Positions 44,329-52,297 are shown, numbered from the stretch's first letter. The stretch: 52,297 nucleotides of DNA from an uncultured Nitrospina sp. (GCA_937891765.1 CALAGQ010000038.1:73079-125375), one strand, 5' to 3'. Numbers and translations: made by a program. The notes: a model not told the origin generated them from the letters alone.

Positions 44329-45549
44329 ATGGATCCTGTATTCAAACATCTGTTAATCCTGATGGTGATCGTTTGGACCGTTGCTGTGGTCTTACGTCGC
44401 ATTGGTTTACCCACTATCCTCGGCGAACTGGTTGCTGGTGTGTTATTGGGTCCGGCCGTTCTGGGTTGGGTAGAACCAAACAAAATCATAGAGATTCTGG
44501 CGCAGATGGGAATTTTTTTCCTCATGCTCCATACCGGGGTGACAACCAAGCCACGCGAGTTTTTCAGAGCCATGCGCAGTTCCTTGGGTGTGGCGACGGT
44601 CGGTGCTATCGTGCCCTTCTCCGTCAGTATGGGAGTGGCATTTATGTTCGGACTGGATTGGAAACCGGCAATCTTTATCGGGCTCACCATGACGGCGACA
44701 GCGGTTGTGGTCACCCTTAAAATTTTCCGCGATCTGGATTTACACAATACCCGCATGGCACGGCTTGTAGTTGCCGCCTGTGTCGTCGACGATATGCTAA
44801 CGCTGCTCTTTTTCAGTCTCGTTCTCAATATTCTGAATGGACAAGCACTCGACCTCGAATCCATTTTCGCGATCTTCGCCAAGGTGATCGTGTTCTTCGG
44901 TATCGTGGTCGGAACAGGAGTTTGGCTCTATCCCTATTTCAAGCATCCCTTCCAAAACCGGGATGGCAAAGGGTTCACCTTTGTGCTGGTGCTGGGTCTG
45001 TCATTCGGACTGTTTGCCGAAGCGATTGGACTGCACATCATCCTCGGGGCCTATATGGCAGGCCTGTTTTTCCGTGAAGAAGTGGCCCACGTCGCACTCA
45101 TTAACAAGGTCGAAGACCGACTGTACGGAATCGCCTATTCGTTTCTCGGTCCGATCTTCTTCATCTCGCTGGGATTTAATATCACCTTTGAAGCGCTTCA
45201 GGGAATGGGCTTGTGGTTTGTGCTCACGCTCACTTTTGTCTGCGCCGCAGGCCAGATCGTCAGCGCCGGAGCCATGGCCCGCCGGGAAGGGTTCACCTGG
45301 GTGGAATCGCTCAGCATCGGTGTGGGAATGATGGGTCGGGCAGAGATGGCATTCGTCCTCGCCTCTCTCGGGTTAAGCATGCAGGTGATCAGCAATGAAG
45401 TCTTTTCTATCCTCATTTTCACCACCTTCCTGCTCAATATCATGACCGTCATCGGATTGAAGGCCTGCGCCATCATGCTCAAAAAAGAAGGCATCGCCCA
45501 CGACGACAAAATTCTCGACCCCCAACAACTCGATGATGACAAGTTTTGA
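44329..45549 (+). CDS. CPA2-family cation:proton antiporter, membrane domain only
   Basis: A 406-residue Kef/NapA-type antiporter of the inner membrane. It shows about twelve hydrophobic segments, LPTILGELVAGVLLGPAVLG near 25-44, the ion-site helix ACVVDDMLTLLFFSLVL near 146-162, and GMMGRAEMAFVLASLG late in the protein. The C-terminal RCK/TrkA-N domain of KefB/KefC is absent, so regulation by NAD or glutathione adducts is not expected. Na+ or K+ specificity cannot be told. Its stop is followed 10 bases later by a palindromic element. Confidence 0.9.
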   Translation: MDPVFKHLLILMVIVWTVAVVLRRIGLPTILGELVAGVLLGPAVLGWVEPNKIIEILAQMGIFFLMLHTGVTTKPREFFRAMRSSLGVATVGAIVPFSVSMGVAFMFGLDWKPAIFIGLTMTATAVVVTLKIFRDLDLHNTRMARLVVAACVVDDMLTLLFFSLVLNILNGQALDLESIFAIFAKVIVFFGIVVGTGVWLYPYFKHPFQNRDGKGFTFVLVLGLSFGLFAEAIGLHIILGAYMAGLFFREEVAHVALINKVEDRLYGIAYSFLGPIFFISLGFNITFEALQGMGLWFVLTLTFVCAAGQIVSAGAMARREGFTWVESLSIGVGMMGRAEMAFVLASLGLSMQVISNEVFSILIFTTFLLNIMTVIGLKACAIMLKKEGIAHDDKILDPQQLDDDKF

Positions 45550-45555
45550 TCAGCG

Positions 45556-45720
45556 TTACCGGCGAGCCGCCGTCACTCGGCGTGGGGCCAATGGGCAATA
45601 GCTCTACTTGCTAAAAATGTTTGTCTCGGCTTGAGATGCCATTATGATCGGCCTAACCTGCTAAGGGGCGTGACGCTGGACCCATAATGCAATAACGCTA
45701 TCTGACTAGCGATAGGTTAA
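45556..45720 (+). repeat. Palindromic intergenic element, copy 9 (long composite)
   Basis: About 165 bases. CGGCG-AGC-CGCCG (45560-45572) as in copy 8; CAC-TCGGC-GTG (45574-45584); GGGGCCAATGGGCAATAGC; the core TCTCGGCTTGAGA (45624-45636); CCT-GCTA-AGG (about 45657-45666); and GCGTGACGCTGG as in copy 4. This copy links the hairpin types seen separately in copies 3, 4, 8 and 10. Confidence 0.82.
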
Positions 45721-45820
45721 CGGGTGTGAAATCAATGTATTGGCGCTTAAACATGTATTTTAAAAAATTTTGGGGGTGTTTAAGGTTCAAGATATTCCGG
45801 TTTAGGCCGTCAATATAAGT

Positions 45821-46132
45821 ATGGAATCTGTAAACTCAATAAACTCTATCCTGAGTAACCTGACTCCCGAGCAAAAACAAAAGGCCAATGCCGTCGCCGG
45901 TGGGGACTTCTCTAAATTACTCATCGAACTTCAAGTCATTCAGGCCTCCTTCAGTCCTGAACAAACCGGCTCCACAAAAAAGAGCAGCCTGCCGGAGTTC
46001 AAAAGACCGCAGGATATCAGGAATATTTTCTTTTCGGATGAGTTGCAGGCAAGGCAGGCGGGGGATGAACCTTATTTCCTCGAGAAAAAATTTTCCTTCC
46101 TCGGGCCCTCAGTCATCAAAAATATTGTTTGA
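45821..46132 (+). CDS. Small hypothetical protein
   Basis: A 103-residue frame with ATG at 45821; no similarity that I recognise. It is hydrophilic, with an N-terminal helix (INSILSNLTPEQKQKANAV) and GGDFSKLLIELQVIQASF; no membrane helix or signal. It has no clear ribosome site. It lies alone between palindromic elements 9 and 10, on the plus strand, convergent with purM. The amino-acid composition looks like real protein, but existence is not certain. Confidence 0.5.
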   Translation: MESVNSINSILSNLTPEQKQKANAVAGGDFSKLLIELQVIQASFSPEQTGSTKKSSLPEFKRPQDIRNIFFSDELQARQAGDEPYFLEKKFSFLGPSVIKNIV

Positions 46133-46154
46133 AAAAGTGGATGGAGAAACTCCG

Positions 46155-46243
46155 CTGGTAGCTTGCAATGTGTTTATTTTGCGGGCAAACATTCTCTCGG
46201 CTTAATAGACTATTGCTATTTGCCTCCCCTGCTAAGGGACCTA
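46155..46243 (-). repeat. Palindromic intergenic element, copy 10
   Basis: GTAGCTTGCAATGTGTTTA and TTTTGCGGGCAAACATT match copy 2, followed by the core TCTCGGCTTAA (46195-46205), ACTATTGCTATTTG and hairpin CCCT-GCTA-AGGG (46227-46238). The purM stop TAG (46243-46241) is two bases from the hairpin. Confidence 0.82.
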
Positions 46244-47323
46244 CTGGGTGAATTTACTACCTTTGCCGGTGAGTTGTTTTGTCGGGAGGGAAACTTCTTT
46301 GCCTTGGCAGGCTTCGACCTGCCCGATGACCTGACAGGGAAGGTCATGGTCTTTGCAGATTTCTGTGATGGCTTCGACTTCTTTCGTGCCTTCAACAATG
46401 AGACAGAATCCCGTACCCATATTGAACACTTCAAACATTTCCGCCTCACTCACCCCGCCTCTATCCTGAATGAGATTAAAAATTTCCGGAACCGGTTGCA
46501 GAGTGTCTATGACGAAACGGATGTTGTCAGAAGCCACCCGATTGAGATTGCAGAATCCACCGCTGGTAATATGAACCATCGCCTTGAGATCTATCTCTGC
46601 ATCGAGCATTTCCATAACGGGTTGGACGTAGATGCGCGTCGGCTCGAGCAGGGCCTGGCCCAAGGTCTGGCCTAAAAATTCTTCGTAGTCGTTAACGCGG
46701 GATTTCTGCTCTTCCAGGCTATCCCCTAATAACACCTTGCGAGCCAACGTCAATCCGTTCGAGTGCACGCCGGTGGATGCCAGGCCAACTATCAGGTTTC
46801 CCGGTTTAATGTCGCAGCCCGTATTGACCTTATCCAAAGAAACATGGCCGATGCAGGCTCCGATAAGGTCAATACCAGATAGAATTTCCTTGATCTGGGA
46901 AATCTCACCACCGGAAATGCTGATACCCGCCTGCCGTGCCCCTTCAGCCAGCCCTCGGCCTAATTGCTCAAAAACTTCAGGGTCGGTATGTGAGCAACCA
47001 ATATAGTCCACCATGCTCACCGGGCGCGCACCGACGCAAATGATATCGTTGACATTCATGGCAACACAGTCGATGCCGATGGTGTCGTAGCGGCCGAGCA
47101 ATTCAGCAACGATCACTTTGGTTCCTACTCCATCGGTGCCAAAGGCGATGCCTTCTCCGTTGCCAAGATCGATAACGTTGGCAAAATAGCCGATGTCTGC
47201 GGCGAGCGGATAGCGGTCGCTAAATTTCCGCGTTGGCAAAACATGTTTGAGCAAACCTGAGAGCGCGGTCTCTGCGCCCTGACTGGAAACACCGCTCTTG
47301 TCGTATTCGGTTTTATTTGTCAT
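46241..47323 (-). CDS. purM: Phosphoribosylformylglycinamidine cyclo-ligase (AIR synthetase)
   Basis: Closes the imidazole ring in purine synthesis, using ATP. The 360 residues show the PurM start GIAFGTDGVGTKV, the dimer-core segment GADPVSMVDYIG-like (GARPVSMVDYIG), GGEISQIKEI and GLASTGVHSNGLTLARKVL. The length matches the family. It is not next to purN or other pur genes. Its C terminus (KFTQ) ends at a palindromic element. Confidence 0.95.
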   Translation of the reverse strand: MTNKTEYDKSGVSSQGAETALSGLLKHVLPTRKFSDRYPLAADIGYFANVIDLGNGEGIAFGTDGVGTKVIVAELLGRYDTIGIDCVAMNVNDIICVGARPVSMVDYIGCSHTDPEVFEQLGRGLAEGARQAGISISGGEISQIKEILSGIDLIGACIGHVSLDKVNTGCDIKPGNLIVGLASTGVHSNGLTLARKVLLGDSLEEQKSRVNDYEEFLGQTLGQALLEPTRIYVQPVMEMLDAEIDLKAMVHITSGGFCNLNRVASDNIRFVIDTLQPVPEIFNLIQDRGGVSEAEMFEVFNMGTGFCLIVEGTKEVEAITEICKDHDLPCQVIGQVEACQGKEVSLPTKQLTGKGSKFTQ

Positions 47324-47400
47324 TCAACAATTCCAATTTTGTGGTCCATCCGGTAACCGTTATAACAAAGGATGATGAGGAGATATAACACGTGGGAGGA

Positions 47401-47545
47401 TGCGAGGCAACACCTCGTTAAACCGCCCACTCCCGTGGCCCCTTAGCAGGGGATGCGACTGGGCAGAAGCATTTTGAGCCGCCAAAACTCTTTACTCGCC
47501 AGAGAAAGCTATTGCTCATTTCCCGCCGGGCGTGTGGCCCGGTTA
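47401..47545 (-). repeat. Palindromic intergenic element, copy 11 (composite)
   Basis: Fills most of the gap between purM and gdh. Four hairpins in a row: CGAGG-CAACA-CCTCG (47403-47417), CCAC-TCCC-GTGG (47427-47438), CCCCT-TAGC-AGGGG (47439-47452), then decayed core TTTTGAGCCGCCA, AGAGAAAGCTATTGCTCATT and CCGGGC-GTGTG-GCCCGG (47526-47542). The gdh stop TAA (47545-47543) is flush with the last hairpin. Confidence 0.85.
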
Positions 47546-48973
47546 GGGGTAGACCCCCATGGTGGCGTAGCTGGTGGCAATTTTCTCAATAGCCAGAGCC
47601 ATTGCAGCGGTACGGTAACTGTCAATTTTATCATTAGCCCAATAGCGTTCGCGAATATCCTGAAACGCTTTGCGCATGGTGTCATCGAGCCCAGATCGGA
47701 CGAGGTCAATTTCGCTTGCCCCCTGGCTGAGTTTCTCCACCAGTTCCAGAGGAAGCTTGTTTCCGGATTTCTCAATGGCCTGAATCATAAGTTGGTTCTG
47801 GCCTTCTTCGTAACGTCTCTGCATGCGGCCAAAACGAATATGCGAAAGATTCTTGATCCATTCAAAATAGGAAACAGTTACGCCACCGGCATTGAGATAA
47901 ACATCGGGAATTATGGCAATGCCTTTTTCTTTTAATATCGTTTCAGCGGCAAAAGTAACAGGCCCGTTGGCTGCTTCGGCGATCAGTTTCGCCTGAATTC
48001 TGGAGGCGTTACCTTGATTGATCACAGCCTCCATCGCGGCGGGAATCAAAATATCGCATTCCCTTTCCAGAAGAGATTTGCTGTCCTCAAAATATTCAGC
48101 TTTGGGGTAGCCTGTAACCCCTCCCTTGTTATCCACCTTATACTGAAAAACATCGTTCACATCGAGTCCCTTTGGATCAAATAAAGCCCCATCCCATTCC
48201 AAAATGGCGATGATTTTAGCCCGGTCTTCTTCCTGAAGAATATTAGCGGTGTAATAACCCACGTTCCCCAATCCCTGGATAATGACCTTTTTCCCTTCCA
48301 GCGAGTTTCCTTGCAATCCTGCTTTTTTGACATCTTCAGGGTGGCGAAAAAATTCTCGGAGTCCGAATACCACTCCCCTACCGGTGGCTTCGATGCGGCC
48401 CTGGATGCCCCCCATCGAGACGGGCTTTCCAGTAACACAACCCAGTTGGTTGATATCTCCAGGACGGTGAGCCGCGTAAGTGCTGACGATCCATGCCATC
48501 TCACGCTGACCGGTACCCATATCGGGAGCCGGGACATTCGTTGCCGATCCGATATAATCTTTTTGGATCAACTCATAAGCAAAGCGCCGGGTGATCCGTT
48601 CCATTTCATCACGTTCATATTTTTTCGGATCGATCAACAGCCCGCCTTTGGAGCCGCCAAACGGAACATCAACCAAGGCACATTTGTAAGACATTAAAGC
48701 CGCGAGGGCTTCTACTTCGTCCTGATTGACATTGGGGGCAAAGCGGATGCCACCTTTAGCGGGTAATTTATGATCGCTGTGGACGGCTCGCCAGCCGATG
48801 AAGGTTTCAATCTGTCCTTTAATTTTAACCGGGAACCGAACCTGATAGACATTGTTCACATTCCGGATATATTTGGCCATACCTTCTGGAATATCCAAAG
48901 TGGTCATGGCCAGATCACAACAAAGGTTTACACTTTCCCTAAAACTCACTTCCTTATCAGCGGGCAAGGACAT
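47543..48973 (-). CDS. gdhA: Glutamate dehydrogenase (Glu/Leu/Phe/Val family)
   Basis: Interconverts glutamate and 2-oxoglutarate with ammonia. About 476 residues from ATG 48973, chosen because AGGAG lies eight bases upstream; an earlier ATG at 49024 would add 17 residues. Visible features: KGGIRFAPNVNQDEVEALA, the catalytic PFGGSKGGL loop, VPAPDMGT, and the NAD(P) Rossmann motif GLGNVGYYTA. The long N-terminal part and PFGGSKGG lysine fit hexameric GDHs. It runs alone on its strand, convergent with nothing but preceded by YjbQ divergently. Confidence 0.92.
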   Translation of the reverse strand: MSLPADKEVSFRESVNLCCDLAMTTLDIPEGMAKYIRNVNNVYQVRFPVKIKGQIETFIGWRAVHSDHKLPAKGGIRFAPNVNQDEVEALAALMSYKCALVDVPFGGSKGGLLIDPKKYERDEMERITRRFAYELIQKDYIGSATNVPAPDMGTGQREMAWIVSTYAAHRPGDINQLGCVTGKPVSMGGIQGRIEATGRGVVFGLREFFRHPEDVKKAGLQGNSLEGKKVIIQGLGNVGYYTANILQEEDRAKIIAILEWDGALFDPKGLDVNDVFQYKVDNKGGVTGYPKAEYFEDSKSLLERECDILIPAAMEAVINQGNASRIQAKLIAEAANGPVTFAAETILKEKGIAIIPDVYLNAGGVTVSYFEWIKNLSHIRFGRMQRRYEEGQNQLMIQAIEKSGNKLPLELVEKLSQGASEIDLVRSGLDDTMRKAFQDIRERYWANDKIDSYRTAAMALAIEKIATSYATMGVYP

Positions 48974-49145
48974 ATTCATCGCTCCTGGAAAATTATTTTT
49001 GAACCTGCGTGAAGGTTCATCCATTATGGCAGAGCAGGCGAAGCACTTTCGGGTTAAGATACTAAAATGATAGCTTGAAATCCTCCCAAAGTCGAGAGGG
49101 GGAAACCGATAAAAGGCTATTAATCATTGATTTCAGGGTCCGGGA

Positions 49146-49565
49146 ATGAGGCAAGTTCAGTTCAGGTTTACAGTTTCAACACAGGGCCGCGGCATTTATT
49201 GTGTCAGTAATGAGGTTTGCAGTTGGGTCGGGCAACAGAATATTCAGTCCGGTTTGTTAACGCTATTTATTCCTCACACATCGGCATCTTTATTGATTCA
49301 GGAAAATGCCGACCCGGACGTCCTGGAGGATTTAAACCGATTTTTTAACCGGCTGGTTCCCGATGGCGATTCCCTTTTTCAGCACCGGGCAGAGGGCCCG
49401 GATGATATGCCGGCGCATATACGGTCGGCGCTCACCCAGACCCAGCTGTCCATACCGGTGCAGGAAAAGGAGCCGAGCTTGGGCATCTGGCAGGGAATAT
49501 ATCTGTTCGAGCACCGCACCCATCCCCATAAAAGGAAGGTCATTTTGCATTTGATAGGAGAATGA
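49146..49565 (+). CDS. YjbQ / UPF0047 family protein
   Basis: A 139-residue protein of the YjbQ family (COG0432), beta-rich trimer. Marks are HTSASLLIQENADPDV (about 43-58), the His-Arg-Ala stretch HRAEGPDDMPAHIRSAL and LGIWQGIYLFEHR. Members have weak thiamine-phosphate synthase activity; the physiological role is unsettled. ATG at 49146 lies 121 bases from the longer gdh start, divergently. It is free-standing. Confidence 0.9.
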   Translation: MRQVQFRFTVSTQGRGIYCVSNEVCSWVGQQNIQSGLLTLFIPHTSASLLIQENADPDVLEDLNRFFNRLVPDGDSLFQHRAEGPDDMPAHIRSALTQTQLSIPVQEKEPSLGIWQGIYLFEHRTHPHKRKVILHLIGE

Positions 49566-49717
49566 TTAAATTCAAAAAAGTCGTCATGAACCCTATTAAA
49601 ACCCTTGAAAAATTTGACATGGCAATAGATTAAGGATAAAGCTGGCCCTGAAACTCCATAAAAAAATAATAAACTGACCTAGTTTTATCCACCCGTTTGA
49701 TTAAAATCGCCAAAACC

Positions 49718-50524
49718 ATGAGCCCTCATTCCTTCACATCCGTACCAAAGCGCAGATCACAAGTTCTTGAATTCTGGATTTTAGCTGCGTTCATGATTTT
49801 CTTTCTAGCCTCCTGTGGCAAAGGGGAGGAGGGGGAACCTGATCGCGCTAAAATGGGGGAGGCAGAAAAAGCCTTCGAAGAAGAAAACTACGACAAAGCC
49901 AAAAGTTCGGTGGAATATTTTCTGGCTCAGCATCCCGAAGATGTTGAGGCTCTGTATTTCTATGCACAGGTGTTAATCGAAACAGGCCAGTCCTCAAAAG
50001 CCCGGGAAAATGCCAACAAAATTCTCGCCATCGACCCCGAGCGAGCAGAGGCAAAGGCGATCTTGGGTGAGTACCATTATGGACGTAATGAGTTTAACGA
50101 AGCACTGGATTTGTCCCGCAAGGCTTTAATCAAAAATCCAGAATTGCAAGCCCCCTACCGCGTGATTGGAGAAATTTATCTTAGGCAGGGAAAAGTTGAA
50201 CAAAGCATCAAGGTGCTTTTAGAAGCCCACCGTCTTAAACCCGATGATGTAGAAACGATGAAGAGGTTGTCAGCCGCCTATATCAAAGACGGAAATTATA
50301 AAGAATCAAAAATGTATCTTGATAAGGCCATGTTGCTGAACGATCATACGCCCGGCATTCATTACAACCTGGCGGCGGTTTATATCAATATGGATAACGG
50401 GCCAAAAGCCCTGGAACACATTGACCTCGCCCTGAAGTACTATATGGAACTGAAAACCCTTCACTGGATAGGAAAAGCGCGGGATACGAGAAGACTGATT
50501 ATAAGAAAATTCAAGATTAAATAA
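49718..50524 (+). CDS. TPR lipoprotein
   Basis: About 268 residues from ATG 49718 (a TTG seven codons upstream is unsupported). A short basic leader is followed by a hydrophobic stretch ending FLASCGKG, a lipobox with Cys near residue 34, so it is a lipid-anchored envelope protein. From about residue 50 there are five to six TPR units (EDVEALYFYAQVLIETGQ, PELQAPYRVIGEIYLRQGK, PGIHYNLAAVYINMDNGP). It resembles PilF/PEP-CTERM-type TPR lipoproteins, but no pilus or exopolysaccharide genes are near; function unassigned. Confidence 0.85.
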   Translation: MSPHSFTSVPKRRSQVLEFWILAAFMIFFLASCGKGEEGEPDRAKMGEAEKAFEEENYDKAKSSVEYFLAQHPEDVEALYFYAQVLIETGQSSKARENANKILAIDPERAEAKAILGEYHYGRNEFNEALDLSRKALIKNPELQAPYRVIGEIYLRQGKVEQSIKVLLEAHRLKPDDVETMKRLSAAYIKDGNYKESKMYLDKAMLLNDHTPGIHYNLAAVYINMDNGPKALEHIDLALKYYMELKTLHWIGKARDTRRLIIRKFKIK

Positions 50525-50527
50525 TAG

Positions 50528-50566
50528 AGCCCATGCCGCAAGGAGCGGGGTCTCATGGGTGGGCTT
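50528..50566. terminator. Compound hairpin between convergent genes
   Basis: CCCATG (50530-50535) pairs with CATGGG (50554-50559), enclosing CCGC-AAGGA-GCGG (50536-50548). It lies between the stops of the TPR lipoprotein and the small membrane protein. There is no good T-run, so it may end transcription weakly or be a decayed bidirectional terminator. Confidence 0.4.
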
Positions 50567-50599
50567 AACCAGGGAAAACAGCTATTTTTTCTGACACAT

Positions 50600-50899
50600 T
50601 TATCTTCGGTCGCCTTGGAGCATGCCCACGACAGCAAGCGCTGCCATTCCAAGTCCGCACAGGGTGTAACCATAGAGCCCCATACTGGTGTTGCCCAGCA
50701 TATCAACAAAATAGCTTCTGTTGAAAATAAACCCCCAAAAAAACACGAATGCGTAGGATACCATCAAGCCCAGTTTGTGCCTGCCGAAAAGCATGCAGAT
50801 CGTCATCAACAGGGTAAAAAGAAGGACTTGGCTCAACGGAACCGACAAAGTTTTATCGGAAAGAAAAGCACTGATAGGATCTTGAAAACTCGTAGGCAT
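50600..50899 (-). CDS. Small three-helix membrane protein, unknown
   Basis: 99 residues with about three membrane helices (around 21-37, 45-62 and 75-92): VLLFTLLMTICMLFG, VSYAFVFFWGFIFN and LYGYTLCGLGMAALAVVG. No known motif. A GGGAGGGG ribosome site lies at good distance before the ATG at 50899, which supports it as a real gene. It is convergent with the TPR lipoprotein and 257 bases from the P-II-like gene. Confidence 0.7.
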   Translation of the reverse strand: MPTSFQDPISAFLSDKTLSVPLSQVLLFTLLMTICMLFGRHKLGLMVSYAFVFFWGFIFNRSYFVDMLGNTSMGLYGYTLCGLGMAALAVVGMLQGDRR

Positions 50900-51036
50900 A
50901 CAAACCCCTCCCCTAATTTTGATCTAAGCATTAAAATAGTGGTTATTCTTTATATTTGTAGACTAGGACAATTGCCCTCAAAAATCCAGCAACTTGATAA
51001 AAGATTTATCGGTTGAATCCCGACATATCCCTATTT

Positions 51037-51072
51037 CGAAAAAGCCCTACCTCGCCAAGTATGGCGGGGCTT
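51037..51072 (-). terminator. Rho-independent terminator downstream of the P-II-like/DUF1538 operon
   Basis: On the minus strand: AAGCCC-CGCCA, loop TACT, TGGCG-(AGGTA bulge)-GGGCTT, then a run of T. Stem arms at 51042-51057 and 51062-51072. It sits 85 bases past the last gene of the operon. Confidence 0.75.
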
Positions 51073-51135
51073 CCAAAAAACCGAAAATAAACTTTAAATG
51101 AAAAAAACCGGATTGATCTGGTGGGTTTCCGGGGC

Positions 51136-51161
51136 GCTGCAAAAAGCGGTGCTTTTTCAGC
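51136..51161 (-). terminator. Hairpin overlapping the P-II-like gene stop
   Basis: AAAAAGC-GGT-GCTTTTT (51141-51157) with outer GCTG/CAGC pairs (51136-51139 and 51158-51161), one-base bulge. It overlaps the TGA stop (51157-51159). It may be a first terminator in tandem with the one at 51037-51072. Confidence 0.45.
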
Positions 51162-51492
51162 TTTCCATACGAGGTAATCTATAATGCGAGGCCTTGACCA
51201 GTGAGGTCTGGTAAATAAAACCCCCACCTGGTTTATTGAGTTCCCCCTGGAAAAAGATAAATGCAAAAATTTCATCAGCCTGTTCAGCATCAACAACCAC
51301 CGTCAAAACGTCCTGCTCGGTCCAAGCCCCATAATCTTTAACGCTCTCAACGGTACGCAGCCCTCTTCCGGTATGCACATTAGTGGAATCAATATTTTTT
51401 TTACTATGCAACATTTCGACCAGGCGAATGCCTGCACCTTTAGGCAGAAAACAGGTGATGCGCTTTACATCTGTGCCAAACTTGTTTTCCAT
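51157..51492 (-). CDS. P-II-like protein of the DUF1538 operon (second)
   Basis: 111 residues in the P-II-like fold: RITCFLPKGAGIRLVEMLHS at the start, VLTVVVDAEQADEIFAFIFFQGELNKPGGGFIYQ near the end (equivalent to the B-loop region). The T-loop and the nucleotide B-loop TGRIGDGKI are not conserved, so it is a divergent P-II paralogue. Such proteins are recurrent neighbours of DUF1538 membrane proteins and presumably bind and gate the transporter. It follows the other P-II-like gene by 21 bases. Confidence 0.85.
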   Translation of the reverse strand: MENKFGTDVKRITCFLPKGAGIRLVEMLHSKKNIDSTNVHTGRGLRTVESVKDYGAWTEQDVLTVVVDAEQADEIFAFIFFQGELNKPGGGFIYQTSLVKASHYRLPRMES

Positions 51493-51513
51493 AAAATTTA
51501 AACCTTATAGTTT

Positions 51514-51903
51514 TTATGGTTTTTTTGGAGTCTTTTCATCTTCATCGGCTGAAAATTTTTCCAGAACCTCCGGCGGGATATACGTCGCCGCCTTGTCGAG
51601 CGGAGTGATGTACATGATCCCCATTCCCGGCGTGTCAAGATTTCCTGCCAGATACATTCGCTCAAAAACACGTTCCACCTGTTCCTTGGAGACGACAATA
51701 TCGACCACCTCTTTTTCCACTTCCACCGCAACCCCTAGAATGCCGAGACGCTCTCTCACCCCCATGCCACGTGCAAAGTGAACCGTCGCTCCCTGGGCTC
51801 CCGCTTCCCGGGCCGCCTCGATGATCGTGTCGGCCAAACCGCGTTGAACAATGCAGGTGATCAAGGCGATGTCTGTTAAAACCGTGATTTCTCTCAGGCT
51901 CAT
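51514..51903 (-). CDS. P-II-like protein of the DUF1538 operon (first)
   Basis: 129 residues with the P-II-like start LTDIALITCIVQRGLADTIIEAAREAGAQGATVHFARG and the region GNLDTPGMGIMYITPLDKAATYIP. It has a charged C-terminal tail (about 110-129, EDEKTPKKP). Its ATG overlaps the stop of DUF1538 (ATGA), so the two are translationally coupled, which supports direct interaction. It is diverged from the 51157 paralogue, and neither resembles GlnB at 14992. Confidence 0.88.
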   Translation of the reverse strand: MSLREITVLTDIALITCIVQRGLADTIIEAAREAGAQGATVHFARGMGVRERLGILGVAVEVEKEVVDIVVSKEQVERVFERMYLAGNLDTPGMGIMYITPLDKAATYIPPEVLEKFSADEDEKTPKKP

Positions 51904-52297
51904 GCCACAGCCTCCTGTCCTTTTAAAATGTTTATCCGCTCCAAATTAGCTCTCCGGGTTTTGAATTGTATCCAGAGTCCCATGATTAGCACTGACAAGA
52001 TCGGGCAGATCGAGGCCATGGATAGAATGCCAAAGCCTTCCACAGCTTCAACCGCGTTGCCAAACCCTAAGCCCATGGCCAATACCAGAGGAACGGTGAC
52101 CGGACCGGTCGTCACCCCGGCGCTGTCCCAGGCCACGTTAACAAATTCTTCGGAAGAAAACGCGGTGAGCACAATGCCCAGGGCATAACCCGGCAGCAAA
52201 AGATAAGAAATAGGAATTTCAAAAATAATTTTCAAGACTCCAAGACTGATGCCAAACCCAACTCCTGTAGAGACCGCCATCATGAGCATGCTTTTCC
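51900..52297 (-). CDS. DUF1538 transport-like membrane protein, C-terminal part (runs off the window)
   Basis: About 132 residues of the C-terminal end of a larger protein; the 5' end is beyond the right edge. Visible are four to five hydrophobic helices and the DUF1538 segment VTTGPVTVPLVLAMGLGFG, ending in a short cytosolic tail (FKTRRANLERINILKG). DUF1538 proteins are multi-pass membrane proteins of unknown substrate, commonly encoded with P-II-like partners, as here. Confidence 0.85.
   Translation of the reverse strand, partial: KSMLMMAVSTGVGFGISLGVLKIIFEIPISYLLLPGYALGIVLTAFSSEEFVNVAWDSAGVTTGPVTVPLVLAMGLGFGNAVEAVEGFGILSMASICPILSVLIMGLWIQFKTRRANLERINILKGQEAVA

Noticed and set aside
51006..51296. 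96-residue frame after the P-II-like genes
   Set aside because: It overlaps the real P-II-like gene and the terminator in another frame.

Overview
The window reads as an ordinary chromosomal segment of a Gram-negative bacterium of about 50% GC. It carries lipid A and heptose genes, BamA and Skp-like factors, and ATP/UMP-type control of glutamine synthetase (glnB, glnA, glnE). It also has ClpC, an apgM-like/lysC/cimA amino-acid operon, cobalamin-dependent MetH, a DUF1538 transporter with P-II-like partners, and many TPR proteins. This mix is most like Nitrospinota (Nitrospina-type) or a deltaproteobacterial relative. That placement is inference from gene content; no rRNA or tRNA gene is visible to settle it.

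Layout. 1-6 kb: heptose genes (hldE C-terminal part, hldD), a disrupted reading frame, an M48 peptidase, a DUF898 membrane protein and an MBL-fold hydrolase. 6-10 kb: an apgM-like gene with a degraded active site, aspartate kinase and citramalate synthase as a tight operon. 10-15.3 kb: glnB, glnA and glnE on the minus strand, separated by two hairpin terminators. 15.6-23.6 kb: the envelope block on the minus strand, bamA-ompH-fabZ-lpxA-Gfo/Idh-lpxI-lpxB-DUF374, with no lpxD. 23.7-30.2 kb: clpC and metH. 30.3-36 kb: a SUMF1-like lipoprotein, an orphan ParB-like gene, a TPR protein, a DegT aminotransferase and a secreted hypothetical. 36-47 kb: uvrC, an NSS transporter, a HupE/UreJ-like protein, an AhpD-like protein, a two-copy small-domain protein, a TrmB methyltransferase fused to seven TPR-like repeats, a CBS-GGDEF cyclase, a CPA2-type antiporter, a small orphan ORF and purM. 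47-52.3 kb: gdh, YjbQ, a TPR lipoprotein, a small membrane protein, and the P-II-like pair with DUF1538 running off the right edge.

The most striking structure is not a gene. Eleven related palindromic intergenic elements sit at 5.8, 10.1, 17.5, 26.5, 32.5, 33.9, 36.0, 40.1, 45.6, 46.2 and 47.5 kb. They share a core like TTAAGCCGAGA and arms like GAGCAATAGC, and end in short hairpins. The hairpin stems change sequence from copy to copy but keep pairing. In most copies the terminal hairpin begins exactly at the stop codon of the neighbouring gene, and in uvrC the element encodes the last residues of the protein. No transposase or RAYT gene is in the window. At least three other, different short dispersed repeats are also present (31.2, 32.4 and 33.8 kb).
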